From: Onstottus_B arcticum
Lineage (GTDB): Bacteria > Acidobacteriota > Blastocatellia > UBA7656
Length of the DNA stretch: 64,000 nt
Reading direction: 5' to 3'
NCBI GenBank assembly: GCA_038040485.1
Contig: JBBPIE010000024.1
Location: 45,427 to 109,426 of the forward strand
The position numbers were made by a program, and so were the translations under genes. This document shows, piece after piece, positions 25,071 through 34,084 of this stretch; position 1 is the stretch's first letter, and the number at the start of each line of letters is the position of its first letter. The notes under the pieces were generated by a model. It searched no databases and was not told where the DNA came from. It saw nothing but the letters and a program-made list of their open reading frames with translations.

Positions 25071-25898
25071 TCACCTGGTCGGCAGGCCTCGAGAGCGGAG
25101 GTAGTCTTTTGCCTGGCGAATCGTGAACTCTCCGAAGTGAAATATCGAAGCTGCGAGCACTGCGGAAGCAAGCCCTTCATCCAAGGCGCGATACAAATGC
25201 TCAAGCGACCCGGCGCCTCCAGACGCTATCACCGGAATCGACACTGCTTCTGAAACTGTCCGAGTCAACTCGATGTCGTAGCCGTCACGCGTGCCGTCGC
25301 GGTCCATGCTGGTCAACAGAATCTCGCCGGCTCCGAGTTCCTCAGCTCGCCGCGCCCACTCCACCGCGTCGAGTCCCGTCGCGACTCGCCCGCCGTGAGT
25401 GTAGACCTCCCAATGCTGAGACGGGGCGATAGGGGGACGCGGCGAGAGGGCGACGGTCTCCCCCTCGCCCCGTCCCCCTGTCTCCGTTTCGTCTCTCCTC
25501 CGGCGGGCGTCGATCGCGACGACCACGGCTTGCGAGCCAAACGCGCGAGCGCCTTCGGTGATAAGCGAATGATCTTTGATTGCGGCGGTGTTGATCGAGA
25601 CTTTGTCGGCACCTGACGCCAGCAGCCCGCGCATATCCTCTACCGTGCGGATGCCGCCTCCGACCGTGAATGGTATGAAGACCGAATCGGCGACCCGCCG
25701 CACCATCTCGCGAACGATCTCGCGGCTGTCCGACGACGCGGTGATGTCCAGAAAAACCAATTCGTCGGCGCCTTCGCGATCGTAGCGCAGGGCCTGCTCG
25801 ACTGGATCGCCCGCGTCGATCAAATCCACAAATCGAATCCCTTTTACGACGCGGCCGGCGTCTACATCCAGACAGGGAATGATTCGCTTAGCCAGCAT
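25071..25898 (-). CDS. hisF: Imidazole glycerol phosphate synthase cyclase subunit, with in-frame insertion
   Basis: HisF joins PRFAR and ammonia (from HisH) to give IGP and AICAR. The 275-residue barrel has both catalytic aspartates in place: CLDV (Asp 11) and VVAIDARR (Asp 130). FVDLIDAGDP, TVGGGIR, DKVSINTAA, TSMDRDGTRDGYD and IASGGAG are all normal. Compared with the usual 250-256 residues it carries about 22-28 extra residues after position 133 (rich in Gly, Glu, Arg and Pro). These are encoded by a GC-rich inverted repeat at about 25418-25496, in the loop after the strand carrying Asp 130. Function is probably kept because the frame is intact. Confidence 0.93.
   Translation of the reverse strand: MLAKRIIPCLDVDAGRVVKGIRFVDLIDAGDPVEQALRYDREGADELVFLDITASSDSREIVREMVRRVADSVFIPFTVGGGIRTVEDMRGLLASGADKVSINTAAIKDHSLITEGARAFGSQAVVVAIDARRRRDETETGGRGEGETVALSPRPPIAPSQHWEVYTHGGRVATGLDAVEWARRAEELGAGEILLTSMDRDGTRDGYDIELTRTVSEAVSIPVIASGGAGSLEHLYRALDEGLASAVLAASIFHFGEFTIRQAKDYLRSRGLPTR
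25418..25496. repeat. GC-rich imperfect inverted repeat inserted inside hisF
   Basis: On the plus strand the left half (GAGACGGGGCGATAGGGGGA, then ACGCGGCGAGAGGG-like sequence) is repeated inverted on the right (CCCCCTCGCCCCGTCCCCCT). Codon use and composition differ sharply from flanking hisF. A G-rich stretch of similar style lies in the hisZ-folK gap near 40261-40335. Confidence 0.65.
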
Positions 25899-25928
25899 GA
25901 AGTTGCAGCCTGGGGCTATCAGTTCGCC

Positions 25929-26657
25929 CTAGACGGTCGCCGCAATAGCCTCCTCGAGCGTGAAGCGTCCCTCGTAAAGCGCTTTGCCGAGGATCACCGA
26001 GTCTACGCCATCGGCTTCAAGCTCGCACAGCCGCGAGATGTCTCCAAGCGACGACACGCCGCCCGATGCTGTGATCTTCAAACCGGAGCGGCGCGCCAAC
26101 TCGCCGGTCATCTCGATGTTCGGACCCTCGAGCCGCCCATCGCGAGTGATGTCAGTGTAGATGACGCGTTTGACGCCGGCATTCCCGACTGCGCGCGCAA
26201 GATCGAAAGCGTTCACCTGCGTAGCGTCAGTCCAACCGCGCGTCGCAACTTCACTTCCTCGCGCGTCGATTCCGACGATGACTTGCTCGCCAAACTCAGC
26301 GATGGCTTGAGCGAGCACGCCGGGTTCCTCGACGGCAAGCGTTCCTACGATCACGTACTTCGCGCCGGTAACGCGGAGCATCGTCGTCATATCTGCGAGC
26401 GAACGCACCCCTCCGCCTACTTGCAAAGGCACGCCCGCTTCGGCTGCGATTCGGCGAATTATCTCCTGATTGCCGGTGGCTGCATGCAGAAACGCGCCGT
26501 CCAGATCGACGACGTGAATGAGCCGCGCGCCTGCGAGCCCATAAGCGCGAGCCACCTCGACTGGATCGCGATCATAGACTTTGACGCTGTCCGCCCGGCC
26601 TTCAGTCAGCCGAACGCACCGGCCGTTCTTGAGATCAATAGCGGGGATGATTTGCAT
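25929..26657 (-). CDS. hisA: Phosphoribosylformimino-5-aminoimidazole carboxamide ribotide isomerase
   Basis: The 242-residue TIM barrel isomerises ProFAR to PRFAR. Its N-terminus MQIIPAIDLKNGRCVRL carries the first catalytic Asp. VQVGGGVRSLADM and the second Asp region YTDITRDGRLEGPN follow, then ASGGVSSLGD. The ATG at 26657 is chosen because the protein family starts there; upstream in-frame codons add 20 unrelated residues. It precedes hisF by 30 bases in the same operon. The next his gene upstream, hisH, is 7.4 kb away. Confidence 0.95.
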   Translation of the reverse strand: MQIIPAIDLKNGRCVRLTEGRADSVKVYDRDPVEVARAYGLAGARLIHVVDLDGAFLHAATGNQEIIRRIAAEAGVPLQVGGGVRSLADMTTMLRVTGAKYVIVGTLAVEEPGVLAQAIAEFGEQVIVGIDARGSEVATRGWTDATQVNAFDLARAVGNAGVKRVIYTDITRDGRLEGPNIEMTGELARRSGLKITASGGVSSLGDISRLCELEADGVDSVILGKALYEGRFTLEEAIAATV

Positions 26658-26771
26658 TCGACGCTCACGGTTTTCACGGGTATGTCCACCAACCCCCCGA
26701 GCACAATCGCAGAGCACTGGTTGGTTAGTCGAGTCATTAGCGAGAGCGGCGACACTTCGCCGCTCTCGGGA

Positions 26772-27095
26772 CTATTTTCTTCGCTTGAAGTAGAAAACTG
26801 GGTCCACGGGCGAGCCGGTTACCGAAACCAACTCCCAGCCCTTGGCGCCGAGCTTGTCCATGTTTTGTTCGAGCGGAAAATTCTCGCGGCCGAATGCACC
26901 GGGCGCCTTGCGTAGCGTCGAGCTGTCGGACGGGTTCAGGTTGACCGTTCCGCCCGCGACGATCAGGTACTCCCATTGTTCGCCCGCAACCGCGTCGCTC
27001 GCGCCAGCTCGCGACTGCGCCAGAACCAGCGTGGAGATCGCGGCAATCGCCACAACAAGAATAAGTGCAAGCGTGAATAGCAGTGTGCGTCTCAT
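26772..27095 (-). CDS. Exported DUF4177-like small protein
   Basis: The 107 residues start with a hydrophobic helix (LLFTLALILVVAIAAISTLV) that anchors or exports the protein. The second half fits the DUF4177 pattern: EQWEYLIVAGGTVNLN, then MDKLGAKGWELVSVTG and VFYFKRRK. The function of this family is unknown. GAGGAG precedes the ATG. It lies between the quinoprotein gene and hisA on the same strand. Confidence 0.7.
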   Translation of the reverse strand: MRRTLLFTLALILVVAIAAISTLVLAQSRAGASDAVAGEQWEYLIVAGGTVNLNPSDSSTLRKAPGAFGRENFPLEQNMDKLGAKGWELVSVTGSPVDPVFYFKRRK

Positions 27096-27182
27096 GATTC
27101 TCCTCTTTATTTCTGGATTGGCGTCCTACTAAGCGCGAGAGCCGTCTCGTTCCGGATCGGGCTTCACCGAGCGCCAGCCTCT

Positions 27183-28811
27183 TCAGCGAACTCGACCTTT
27201 AGAGGGCGCAGGGGCTTTCGGCAAGCCGAACACAAACAAGGCGTGTCCCGAAGCCATCGCCACGTGTTGCTTCCCGTCTATCAAAAAGCTGACCGGGTTC
27301 GAAGCCATCGGCCCGCCCGTCTGAAATTCCCACAGAGGCTTGCCGTTGGCCGCGTCCAGTGCGTAGAAGTTTCCTTCGTCCGAACCGCCGAACACCACGC
27401 CGCCCGCCGTCGCCAGCACGCCTGACCACGGCGGTGACTGCAATCGAAACTCCCACTTCATCTTTCCCGTTTCGACTTCAAGCGCGCGGATCGCGCCCCA
27501 GGCCTTGTCGCCTGCAAGCGCGCGCTCACCGCCACCCGCGAAGAACGTTCCTGGTTTGTACTCGGCTTCGCCCTTGTAGTAGTACGCGCCCATCTCGCGC
27601 ACCGCGACGTAGAACAACTTCGTCCGCGGATTGTAAGACGGACTGAACCAGTTGGTTGCGCCTTGCAGGCTCGGATAGACGAGGTTGCCTTCGACAGTCG
27701 GCTCGGTATTCGGCAGCACGATTGGCCGGCCCTTCGCATCCAGACCGCTTGCCCACGTCTGCTTCGCGTATGTTGTCCCCTGAAGAAACTCGCCGGTTTG
27801 GCGATCCAGCAGGTAGAAGAATGCGTTGCGATTGGCCATCGCGACAAGCTTGCGCGTGCGGCCTCCGACGTTTGCGTCGAGCAACACCGGAATCTCAGTC
27901 GCGTCCCAGTCGTGAACATCGTGCGGAGTAAACTGGAAATGCCATTTGAGCTTTCCCGACGACGCGTCGATCGCAAGCAGCGAGCAACTGTAAAGATTGT
28001 CTCCGGGCCGAACGTCGCCGTTCCAATCAGGCCCGGGGTTTCCCGTTCCCCAGTAGATCAAATTCAAATCAGGATCATAGGAACCTGTCACCCACGTCGG
28101 AGCGCCGCCGGTCTTCCACGCATCGCCGCTCCAGGTTTCGTGACCCGGCTCGCCCGGACCCGGAACAGTCCACAACCGCCACGCAAGCTTCCCGGTCTTT
28201 GCATCGTAGGCGTCAAGGAAGCCGCGTATGCCCGCCTCGCCGCCGCTTATCCCGACGATGATCTTGCCGTCGATCGCAAGCGGCGCGGCGGTGATCGCGT
28301 GCCCAGTGTTGTTGTCGGCCACCGGAGTGTCCCAGCGAACCGCGCCCGACTTTGAATCAAGCGCGATCAGATGAGCATCGAGCGTTCCGACGTACACGGT
28401 GTCATCCAGAATCGCAACGCCACGATTCGTCGGACCGAAGCCGATCGTCTTGATCAAGAGCGGCAGCGGGCGCTGCCAGCTCCACAGCGGGCGGCCGGTT
28501 CGCACGTCGAGCGCCGTGACTTTTGTCGGGGGCTCCGTCACATACATGACGCCATCGACAACGAGCGGCGATGTCTCGAACCTTCCCCGGCCGTTGATCT
28601 GATAGACCCACGCAAGCTTGAGCTGCGATGCGTTCGCGGGCGTGATCTGGTTGAGCGATGAGAATCGATGTGCCTGGTAATTGCCAGAATAAGTCAGCCA
28701 GCTACCAGGTTCGCTTGAGGCGCCGACGATTCGCTTGTACGGAACCTGAGCCGAAGCGATGCCTGCGGTTAAGAGACACCCGGCCACGGTGAGCACGCGC
28801 ACGAGCTTCAT
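27183..28811 (-). CDS. PQQ-type quinoprotein dehydrogenase (beta-propeller)
   Basis: This 542-residue exported protein has a signal peptide (LTVAGCLLTAGIASA) and an eight-bladed propeller of W-motif repeats (YVGTLDAHLIALDSKSGAV, LLAIDASSGKLKW, FYALDAANGKPLWEF). HDVHDWDATE is comparable with the catalytic region of PQQ alcohol dehydrogenases. It lacks the vicinal Cys pair of methanol dehydrogenases. It should oxidise an alcohol or sugar in the periplasm and hand electrons to the cytochrome encoded just upstream, whose stop overlaps its start (ATGA). Confidence 0.85.
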   Translation of the reverse strand: MKLVRVLTVAGCLLTAGIASAQVPYKRIVGASSEPGSWLTYSGNYQAHRFSSLNQITPANASQLKLAWVYQINGRGRFETSPLVVDGVMYVTEPPTKVTALDVRTGRPLWSWQRPLPLLIKTIGFGPTNRGVAILDDTVYVGTLDAHLIALDSKSGAVRWDTPVADNNTGHAITAAPLAIDGKIIVGISGGEAGIRGFLDAYDAKTGKLAWRLWTVPGPGEPGHETWSGDAWKTGGAPTWVTGSYDPDLNLIYWGTGNPGPDWNGDVRPGDNLYSCSLLAIDASSGKLKWHFQFTPHDVHDWDATEIPVLLDANVGGRTRKLVAMANRNAFFYLLDRQTGEFLQGTTYAKQTWASGLDAKGRPIVLPNTEPTVEGNLVYPSLQGATNWFSPSYNPRTKLFYVAVREMGAYYYKGEAEYKPGTFFAGGGERALAGDKAWGAIRALEVETGKMKWEFRLQSPPWSGVLATAGGVVFGGSDEGNFYALDAANGKPLWEFQTGGPMASNPVSFLIDGKQHVAMASGHALFVFGLPKAPAPSKGRVR

Positions 28812-29587
28812 TGTTCACCTCGCAAGCCGGCCAGATACGCCACCAGGTCGTCCATCTCGGATCGATTGAAAGCGTCACGATAGCTCGGCATCAACTCCGC
28901 CTTGAAATCTTTCTTAAGCTGCGTGATGTCGGTCTTGCGAAATGAATGAAACCGTCCGCCCGAGTCGCGAAGCTGAATCGTAAACGAGTCTTCGTTTACT
29001 CGCACGCCCCAAATCTTCTTGCTCTCTCGCGTCGTCACCCTAACCACAAGATAGCCCTCAGGCGCCGATGAGGCGGGATCAACCACGGCTGCGTGCAAGT
29101 AGCCGGGGCTCCGACGCGCGCCTATGTCGGTGAGCTCGGGACCAAGCACGCCTCCGCTGCCGCTCACTATATGACAAGCCGCGCAGCCGTTCGATTCGTA
29201 GAGTCGCTTCCCGTTGGCGGCATCTCCCGGAAGCTTCACCGGTGTCGTCCGTCCAAGCGACCGCACGTAGCCGGCCACTTGCCATACCTCCCGCTCGCTC
29301 AACTGCCATGCGCCCGGCATCTCCGATCCTTCAACGCCGTTTTGTATCAGGTTGAACAGCGCCTTGTCGTCGGTGACTCGGCGAAGCGAGGGGTGACTCA
29401 AACTCGGCCCTCGTTCGCCGGTGCCTTCGATGCCGTGACACACCGCGCAGTGAGCAACGAACATTTGCCTCCCACGCTCGATCTCACTTGAGGTGAGTTT
29501 TGCGATGAGGTCGTCCTGCGGCGACGCGGCTGCGATGGACAGGCCGCCCAGCACGAGCAGGACGAGCAATTTGCAACTTCGCCTCAC
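28808..29587 (-). CDS. Dihaem c-type cytochrome partner of the quinoprotein
   Basis: The 259-residue protein starts at GTG with AAGGAG upstream and has a signal peptide (LLVLLVLGGLSIAAA). Two haem motifs follow: CAVCHGIEG (about residue 48) and CAACHIVSG (about residue 135). Possible Met ligands lie in GSEMPGAW and later in ELMPSY. The C-terminal part (SFTIQLRDSGGRFHSFRKTD and DDLVAYLAGL) is common in acidobacterial and planctomycete-type dehydrogenase cytochromes. It overlaps the quinoprotein gene by four bases, so the pair is an operon acting in the periplasm. Confidence 0.88.
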   Translation of the reverse strand: MRRSCKLLVLLVLGGLSIAAASPQDDLIAKLTSSEIERGRQMFVAHCAVCHGIEGTGERGPSLSHPSLRRVTDDKALFNLIQNGVEGSEMPGAWQLSEREVWQVAGYVRSLGRTTPVKLPGDAANGKRLYESNGCAACHIVSGSGGVLGPELTDIGARRSPGYLHAAVVDPASSAPEGYLVVRVTTRESKKIWGVRVNEDSFTIQLRDSGGRFHSFRKTDITQLKKDFKAELMPSYRDAFNRSEMDDLVAYLAGLRGEQ

Positions 29588-29744
29588 GGTCGTCTCCTTT
29601 GTTTCGGAAATCGAGATTCTTTGGTTTTCGAGTCACGCGCGGAATAAGCTCTGACGCCGGGTAGGATACCAGACTTCACATCAAGGCATGAACGATGGAA
29701 ACGAGGTTTCATTGCCGCATCAAGCCACTGCCCACGAATAACGC

Positions 29745-30094
29745 GAATCATCGCGAACTTGAGGTTTCGCTTCTCAATAACTACCTTCGACGGCTGAACA
29801 GGAGGTCGCGTACTTCGTCGGGGCGGATGCTCCAAGAAAAGGACTGGTCACCGGGCATTCGTGGAGATTAGTGTTATTAGCGGACAATCATCGCGAACTT
29901 GAGGTTCCGCTTCTCAATAACTACCTTCGACGGCTGAACAGGAGCTCGCGTACTCCGTCGAGGGCGGATGCTCCCGGGAAAGGGGACTGGTCACCGGGCA
30001 TTCGTGGAGATTAGTGTTATTATCGGACAATCATCGCGAACTTGAAATTCCGCTCCTCAACAACTATCTTCGACGGCTGTAACAGGAGGCGCGC
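29745..30094. repeat. Triplicated leader region, units of about 140 bp
   Basis: Copies start (motif TCGCGAACTT) at 29751, 29891 and 30034, giving periods of 140 and 143 bases. Each copy holds TTCGACGGCTG followed by AACAGGAG. Only the third is followed by an ATG (30095); in the first two the region after the ribosome site is replaced by CGCGTACT. The unit therefore duplicates the 5' region of the next gene. The stretch 29588-29744 shows nothing. Confidence 0.85.
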
Positions 30095-31507
30095 ATGAAG
30101 ATTCAATACGTTGTTAGCTTGAAGCTGAGAGTAGCTTTGCTGGTTTGGCTTGCTGGAGCTGTGTCGGCGTCCGGCTTTGCCTTGCCGCAGGAGACCGCGC
30201 TCGATCGCTACATCTTAAAACCCGATCCGAGCTATTCGTGGAAGCTGGTCAACACCATCGCTGGTCAGGGCTGCACGGGCTTCGTCCTCGATTTGACCTC
30301 GCAGACATGGCGAAGCGCGGCTGAAGTCGACCGCCCGGCATGGAAGCACTGGCTCACGATCGTGAAGCCCGACAAGGTCACTTCGAACAAAGCACTGCTG
30401 TTCATCGGCGGCGGAAGCAATCGCGATGCTCGACCAACGACGATCAACGAGCGGCTGGTTGGCTTCGCGAGCGAAACGGGGACAGTGGTCGCCGAGCTTG
30501 GAATGGTCCCGAACCAGCCGTTGTACTTCGCGGACTCGAAAGACAAAGGCAGATCCGAAGACGACTTGATCGCTTACAGCCGGGTGAAGCAGATGACGAC
30601 TCACGATGACGAGTGGCTTGTGCGGCTTGCGATGGTCAAAAGCGGAGTGCGCGCGCTGGACGCGATCCAGGAGTTCATGTCGAGCGAGGCCGGCGGCCGT
30701 GTGAAGGTCAACGAATTCGTTGTGTCCGGCGGTTCGAAGCGCGGCTGGACGACGTGGCTCGTCGGAGTCGTCGACAAACGAGTGATCGCGATAATGCCGA
30801 CGGTCATCGACGCCTTGAACTCCGAAGCGATCACCCGGCATCACTACGAGGCTTATGGCTTTTTCTCGACGGCGCTCAACGACTATGTGAATCACAAACT
30901 CTTCCCGGACAAGATTGGCACACCAGAGTATCAGCACATCCTGGCCATCGAAGACGCCTACAACTATCGCAATCGCGACCGGCTCAAAATACCAAAGTAC
31001 CTGGTGAACGCTTCTGGCGATCAGTTCTTCTTACCCGACAACTCGCAGTTTTATTTCGGTGAGCTTCAAGGCGAGAAGTACCTGCGGTATGTTCCCAACG
31101 CCAAGCACAACCTTGCGGGCTCGGACGCGCGAGAAAGCTTGCTGGCCTACTATCAAGCGGTTCTAACCGGAAGGTCTCGTCCGCAGTTCTCATGGAAGAA
31201 AGAGAAGGACGGTTCGCTTGTGGTGACTGCGAAGGACAAGCCTCGCGAGGTTAACTTGTGGCAAGCGACGAATCCGAACGCGCGCGACTTTCGAGTGGAC
31301 ACGATTGGCAAGGCTTACACCAGCAGCTCGTTGAAGGAAGAGAGACCCGGAGTCTACGTCGGGCGAGTCGACAAACCGGCAAAGGGATTCACCGCGTTCT
31401 TTGTGGAGCTTGTGTACGACAGCGGTGGGAAGTATCCGTTCAAATTTACGACTGAAGTGAGCGTCGTGCCTGATGTATTGCCGTTCCGATTCAAGTCCAC
31501 CCAATAG
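30095..31507 (+). CDS. PhoPQ-activated pathogenicity-related (PqaA-like) protein
   Basis: The 470-residue exported protein (signal helix VALLVWLAGAVSASGFA) belongs to the PhoPQ-activated family, a divergent alpha/beta-hydrolase group. Seen: WKHWLTIVKPDKV, ALLFIGGGSNRD, VVAELGMVPNQPLYFADS, EFVVSGGSKRGWTTWL with the nucleophile-like Ser, KYLVNASGDQFFLPDN, and VPNAKHNLAGSD with the likely His. The biochemical role is unknown. AACAGGAGG gives a strong ribosome site. It is the only plus-strand gene in the block inserted into the his operon, and its leader exists in three copies. Confidence 0.85.
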   Translation: MKIQYVVSLKLRVALLVWLAGAVSASGFALPQETALDRYILKPDPSYSWKLVNTIAGQGCTGFVLDLTSQTWRSAAEVDRPAWKHWLTIVKPDKVTSNKALLFIGGGSNRDARPTTINERLVGFASETGTVVAELGMVPNQPLYFADSKDKGRSEDDLIAYSRVKQMTTHDDEWLVRLAMVKSGVRALDAIQEFMSSEAGGRVKVNEFVVSGGSKRGWTTWLVGVVDKRVIAIMPTVIDALNSEAITRHHYEAYGFFSTALNDYVNHKLFPDKIGTPEYQHILAIEDAYNYRNRDRLKIPKYLVNASGDQFFLPDNSQFYFGELQGEKYLRYVPNAKHNLAGSDARESLLAYYQAVLTGRSRPQFSWKKEKDGSLVVTAKDKPREVNLWQATNPNARDFRVDTIGKAYTSSSLKEERPGVYVGRVDKPAKGFTAFFVELVYDSGGKYPFKFTTEVSVVPDVLPFRFKSTQ

Positions 31508-31553
31508 TAGCCGTATTGCCGTTAGCGTTGCGTTTAACCTGTTATCCGGCGCC

Positions 31554-32590
31554 TCACTCGGGTTCGGGTAGAAGGGGAAGGAATGTCAGCTGTTCTTGCG
31601 GTTCGACAGATGCGCGATCTCTTTGACCTGTATGCATTCTCGCAAACCGCTCACGGACATCCTGTCGAAAAGGCTTGTACAAGATGACATATTTGTCACT
31701 GCTATCGGCTGGGGGAATCGCAAGCTTATGCGCAACCAGATTGTCAAAGGCTCCAGCGATCCAGCTCGGCTTCGGAAACAACGCAGACCTCTCATCTCTC
31801 CGGAGTGCCCCCGATCCGTAGGCTGCTTGAAGTTCCTTCGCCGTTTCAGAAACCGAAACCTCAATTCGATTTGCTTTTAGTTTTTCATCATACTGGGAGC
31901 CCGAAAGGAGCGAAGGGAAATAATCTGTCCAGAGTTGGCTTTGGAGGTGGATCATTGGTGGCCGTGCATCGTAGTATCGAATGTTTGAAAACGATTGAAC
32001 AACCTTATCTAGAGGAACGTTTCGGCCAGGCTGAAGAATTCCCGCAAGCTCGACGTCGCTTATCGTACCGAACTCTCGTCGGAAGAAATAATAGATGATT
32101 GATTCCGTAGATTCGTTAAACTCCACCACGCTAGTTCTTGGCCCGACAGAACCTGGATTCTCCCTCTGTTGTGTCTCGAGCAACGAGGCGAACTCTCGGC
32201 TGCGAGACTGGTGAATCAGCATAATGGTATCTGAGTGGGCAATGGTTTGGCCTTCTGTCCACCAACCTACGAACTCGTGGTCATAGCTTCGAAGTTGACG
32301 GACTCGCTCTAACCATTGATTTGTGTCTCTAGGGGGAGCGACTTCTTGGCTTCAGCAACGATTCCATATGACAGAGACTTCTGTGCCACAAGATCCGGCG
32401 TAACGTCGGTTTCCCGGCCATCGTCTCGCACTCTAGTCATTCTGCGCCCGAATCCGAACTCCGCATCCTGCCTTAGGGAATTGCCGTCGTGAACAACAAG
32501 AGCAGCAAACGCCAAGAGTGCTGAAACGGTTTGCTCGTAATCCACAACCTCATTGAGAAGCGTCTTCCAGCGTTCGTCCTTCGTCGTCAT
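31554..32590 (-). pseudogene. PD-(D/E)XK nuclease-like gene with a frameshift
   Basis: From ATG 32590 the frame encodes a helical start (VDYEQTVSALLAFAALVV), then ETDVTPDLVAQ and GIVAEAKKSLP, a PD...ExK nuclease core, and stops at 32309. The next frame joins exactly after this point (RDTNQWLERVRQLRSYDHEF, then ending at 31554). A one-base loss in the five-base G run at 32332-32336 (C run on the coding strand) explains it. Restored, the protein has about 345 residues. The gene overlaps the partner at 32550 by 41 bases. Its base composition looks less GC-rich than the his genes. It could be sequencing error, phase variation or decay. Confidence 0.6.
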
Positions 32591-33713
32591 AGGTAGCTAT
32601 CTGTCCCTCCCGAAACGTATCGAAGATGTAGTGGACTAGTCGCTCGACTGCGGCCTCCGAAGCTTTCAGGCCCGGAACAAGGGCGATTCGCTGCGGGGGG
32701 ATGGCCCAGACATCGAAGGAGGATCCGTCGAAGAGGTCGGTTAGTCGAACTTGCGCGTACGGATTGCCATGTGCGACGGCGTGCATCGATCGCGGGTATT
32801 TCGAAAGTACATGAACTAGATTTCTGACAGTTGCGACCTCATCGAAGACAGGCCGCGGAAAATTGATCGCGAGAGGCTTGGGGTCATAGTGAGCCTCCCT
32901 CAACCCACGCCCACTGAAAAACTTGAGTTTATGCTCTCCGACACGCGCTACCTGAGCTGCCACCGTATGAAACGCTAGCGAGAAGCTTCCGCTTACTTCG
33001 ATCTCACCATCCTTCCGAATCTTGCAACTCGCCTTAGGACGAATATGCGAGTGACTGCCCATTCTTGGAAAGAAATCAACATCAAGTGACGTGAGTAGCT
33101 GATGCCGATCTTGGATATTTAGAAGAGCTTTGTCCAATTCCTCGTCGGTCCATTCTCGAACCGACTTCCGGCGTTTTCCTGTGATGCCCTGCAGCGTTTC
33201 TTTCGCTGAGAATGCCGTGACGTGAACATCGTGACCGGTTTCCTGCTTTAGCAGTCTTGCACCGCGAATTAGTTCTGACTGCGAAAGTAATATCGGGACG
33301 ATGTCGGGATACTCGCGGTTGAGAAACCTTCGAAGGGCCTGCCAAGGGTAGGTCTTGCACACAGCCACAATAGCGTTCAGACCGTTTCCAAGGTGTTCAC
33401 GCTTAAAATCGGCAATAAAAAAAGGAACGCGCACTTGGCTCTCGTCCGTGTCTCCGATTCTCGCCTCGTAAATGTATGATGCCGACCGATCCGTTAGTCG
33501 CTTCAGCTTTCGGCCTTTAGCGAGGTGGTCAATTACAGCCTTCGGAGATGTCTCAGCGTAGACCACCTTAACGCGCACACGGTATGGCGACGGCACGTCG
33601 AGTTCTGCAAGTGCATCAAGTACTTTATCGTCGTTTTCGCTGTTCAGCAGCAGTGCCTTGACATAGGCTTCGAACTCTCGTTCTTCACGGGCAGATTGAA
33701 CTCGTCTCGGCAT
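32550..33713 (-). CDS. Unknown protein paired with PD-(D/E)XK nuclease
   Basis: I do not recognise this 387-residue protein. It starts with a charged helix (REEREFEAYVKALLLNSEND). A mixed alpha/beta middle follows (YIYEARIGDTDESQVRVPFF, IVPILLSQSELIRGARLL), then a part with several His residues and aromatic segments (HSHIRPKASCKIRKDG, KYPRSMHAVAHGNPYAQVRL) and an acidic tail. There is no signal peptide or membrane helix. AGGA precedes the ATG. It is the first gene of a two-gene unit with the nuclease; overlap and exclusivity suggest one functional module, perhaps DNA targeting or defence. Confidence 0.55.
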   Translation of the reverse strand: MPRRVQSAREEREFEAYVKALLLNSENDDKVLDALAELDVPSPYRVRVKVVYAETSPKAVIDHLAKGRKLKRLTDRSASYIYEARIGDTDESQVRVPFFIADFKREHLGNGLNAIVAVCKTYPWQALRRFLNREYPDIVPILLSQSELIRGARLLKQETGHDVHVTAFSAKETLQGITGKRRKSVREWTDEELDKALLNIQDRHQLLTSLDVDFFPRMGSHSHIRPKASCKIRKDGEIEVSGSFSLAFHTVAAQVARVGEHKLKFFSGRGLREAHYDPKPLAINFPRPVFDEVATVRNLVHVLSKYPRSMHAVAHGNPYAQVRLTDLFDGSSFDVWAIPPQRIALVPGLKASEAAVERLVHYIFDTFREGQIATYDDEGRTLEDASQ

Positions 33714-33970
33714 ACTAGTCCTGCAAGCTAAGAAGTACTTGGTCGGAGCGGTCTACTATTGTAGGCGACGATGACTCTATCGTAGCAGCGTTATGTTGGC
33801 AAAGGGAACTCTGGCAAGGAATCGCTGACTTTGGTCGCCCCGGTGTCGATGGACTGCTGCGCAGTTTTGCCGGATTACACTTGGACGATTCGTTTGAGGC
33901 CAAATGAGGAGAAACGGCTCTATATAGCAAACATGAGTCCTTCTCCTTCTTATCTGGTGACCTCAGCGCT
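33714..33970. other. Gap without recognisable feature
   Basis: About 255 bases between the two-gene module and the rhodanese remnant. The short frames present have no family features, no ribosome site and no repeat. It may contain the promoter of the module. Confidence 0.4.
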
Positions 33971-34081
33971 TTATCCCTTGATCCACGCGCCGATTCCGCC
34001 GCCGACGTTGAACACGTTCTTGAATCCTCTCTCCGTCTGAACAAGCCACAGCACCGCGCACAACGCCTGTCGATGACCGAG
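33971..34081 (-). pseudogene. C-terminal remnant of a rhodanese-domain gene
   Basis: The minus strand encodes 36 codons ending at TAA (33971-33973): GHRQALCAVLWLVQTERGF, then KNVFNVGGGIGAW and IKG. This is the second half of a rhodanese domain (the normal form has GHRS after the active-site Cys, and GGI-AW near the end). The upstream half with the catalytic Cys is missing, and the fragment begins at the hisH stop. It suggests a rearrangement at this border of the inserted block. Confidence 0.6.
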
Positions 34082-34084
34082 TCA

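Noticed and set aside
29584..29835. 83-residue minus-strand frame in the triplicated leader region
   Set aside because: It follows the repeat units and has no coding features.
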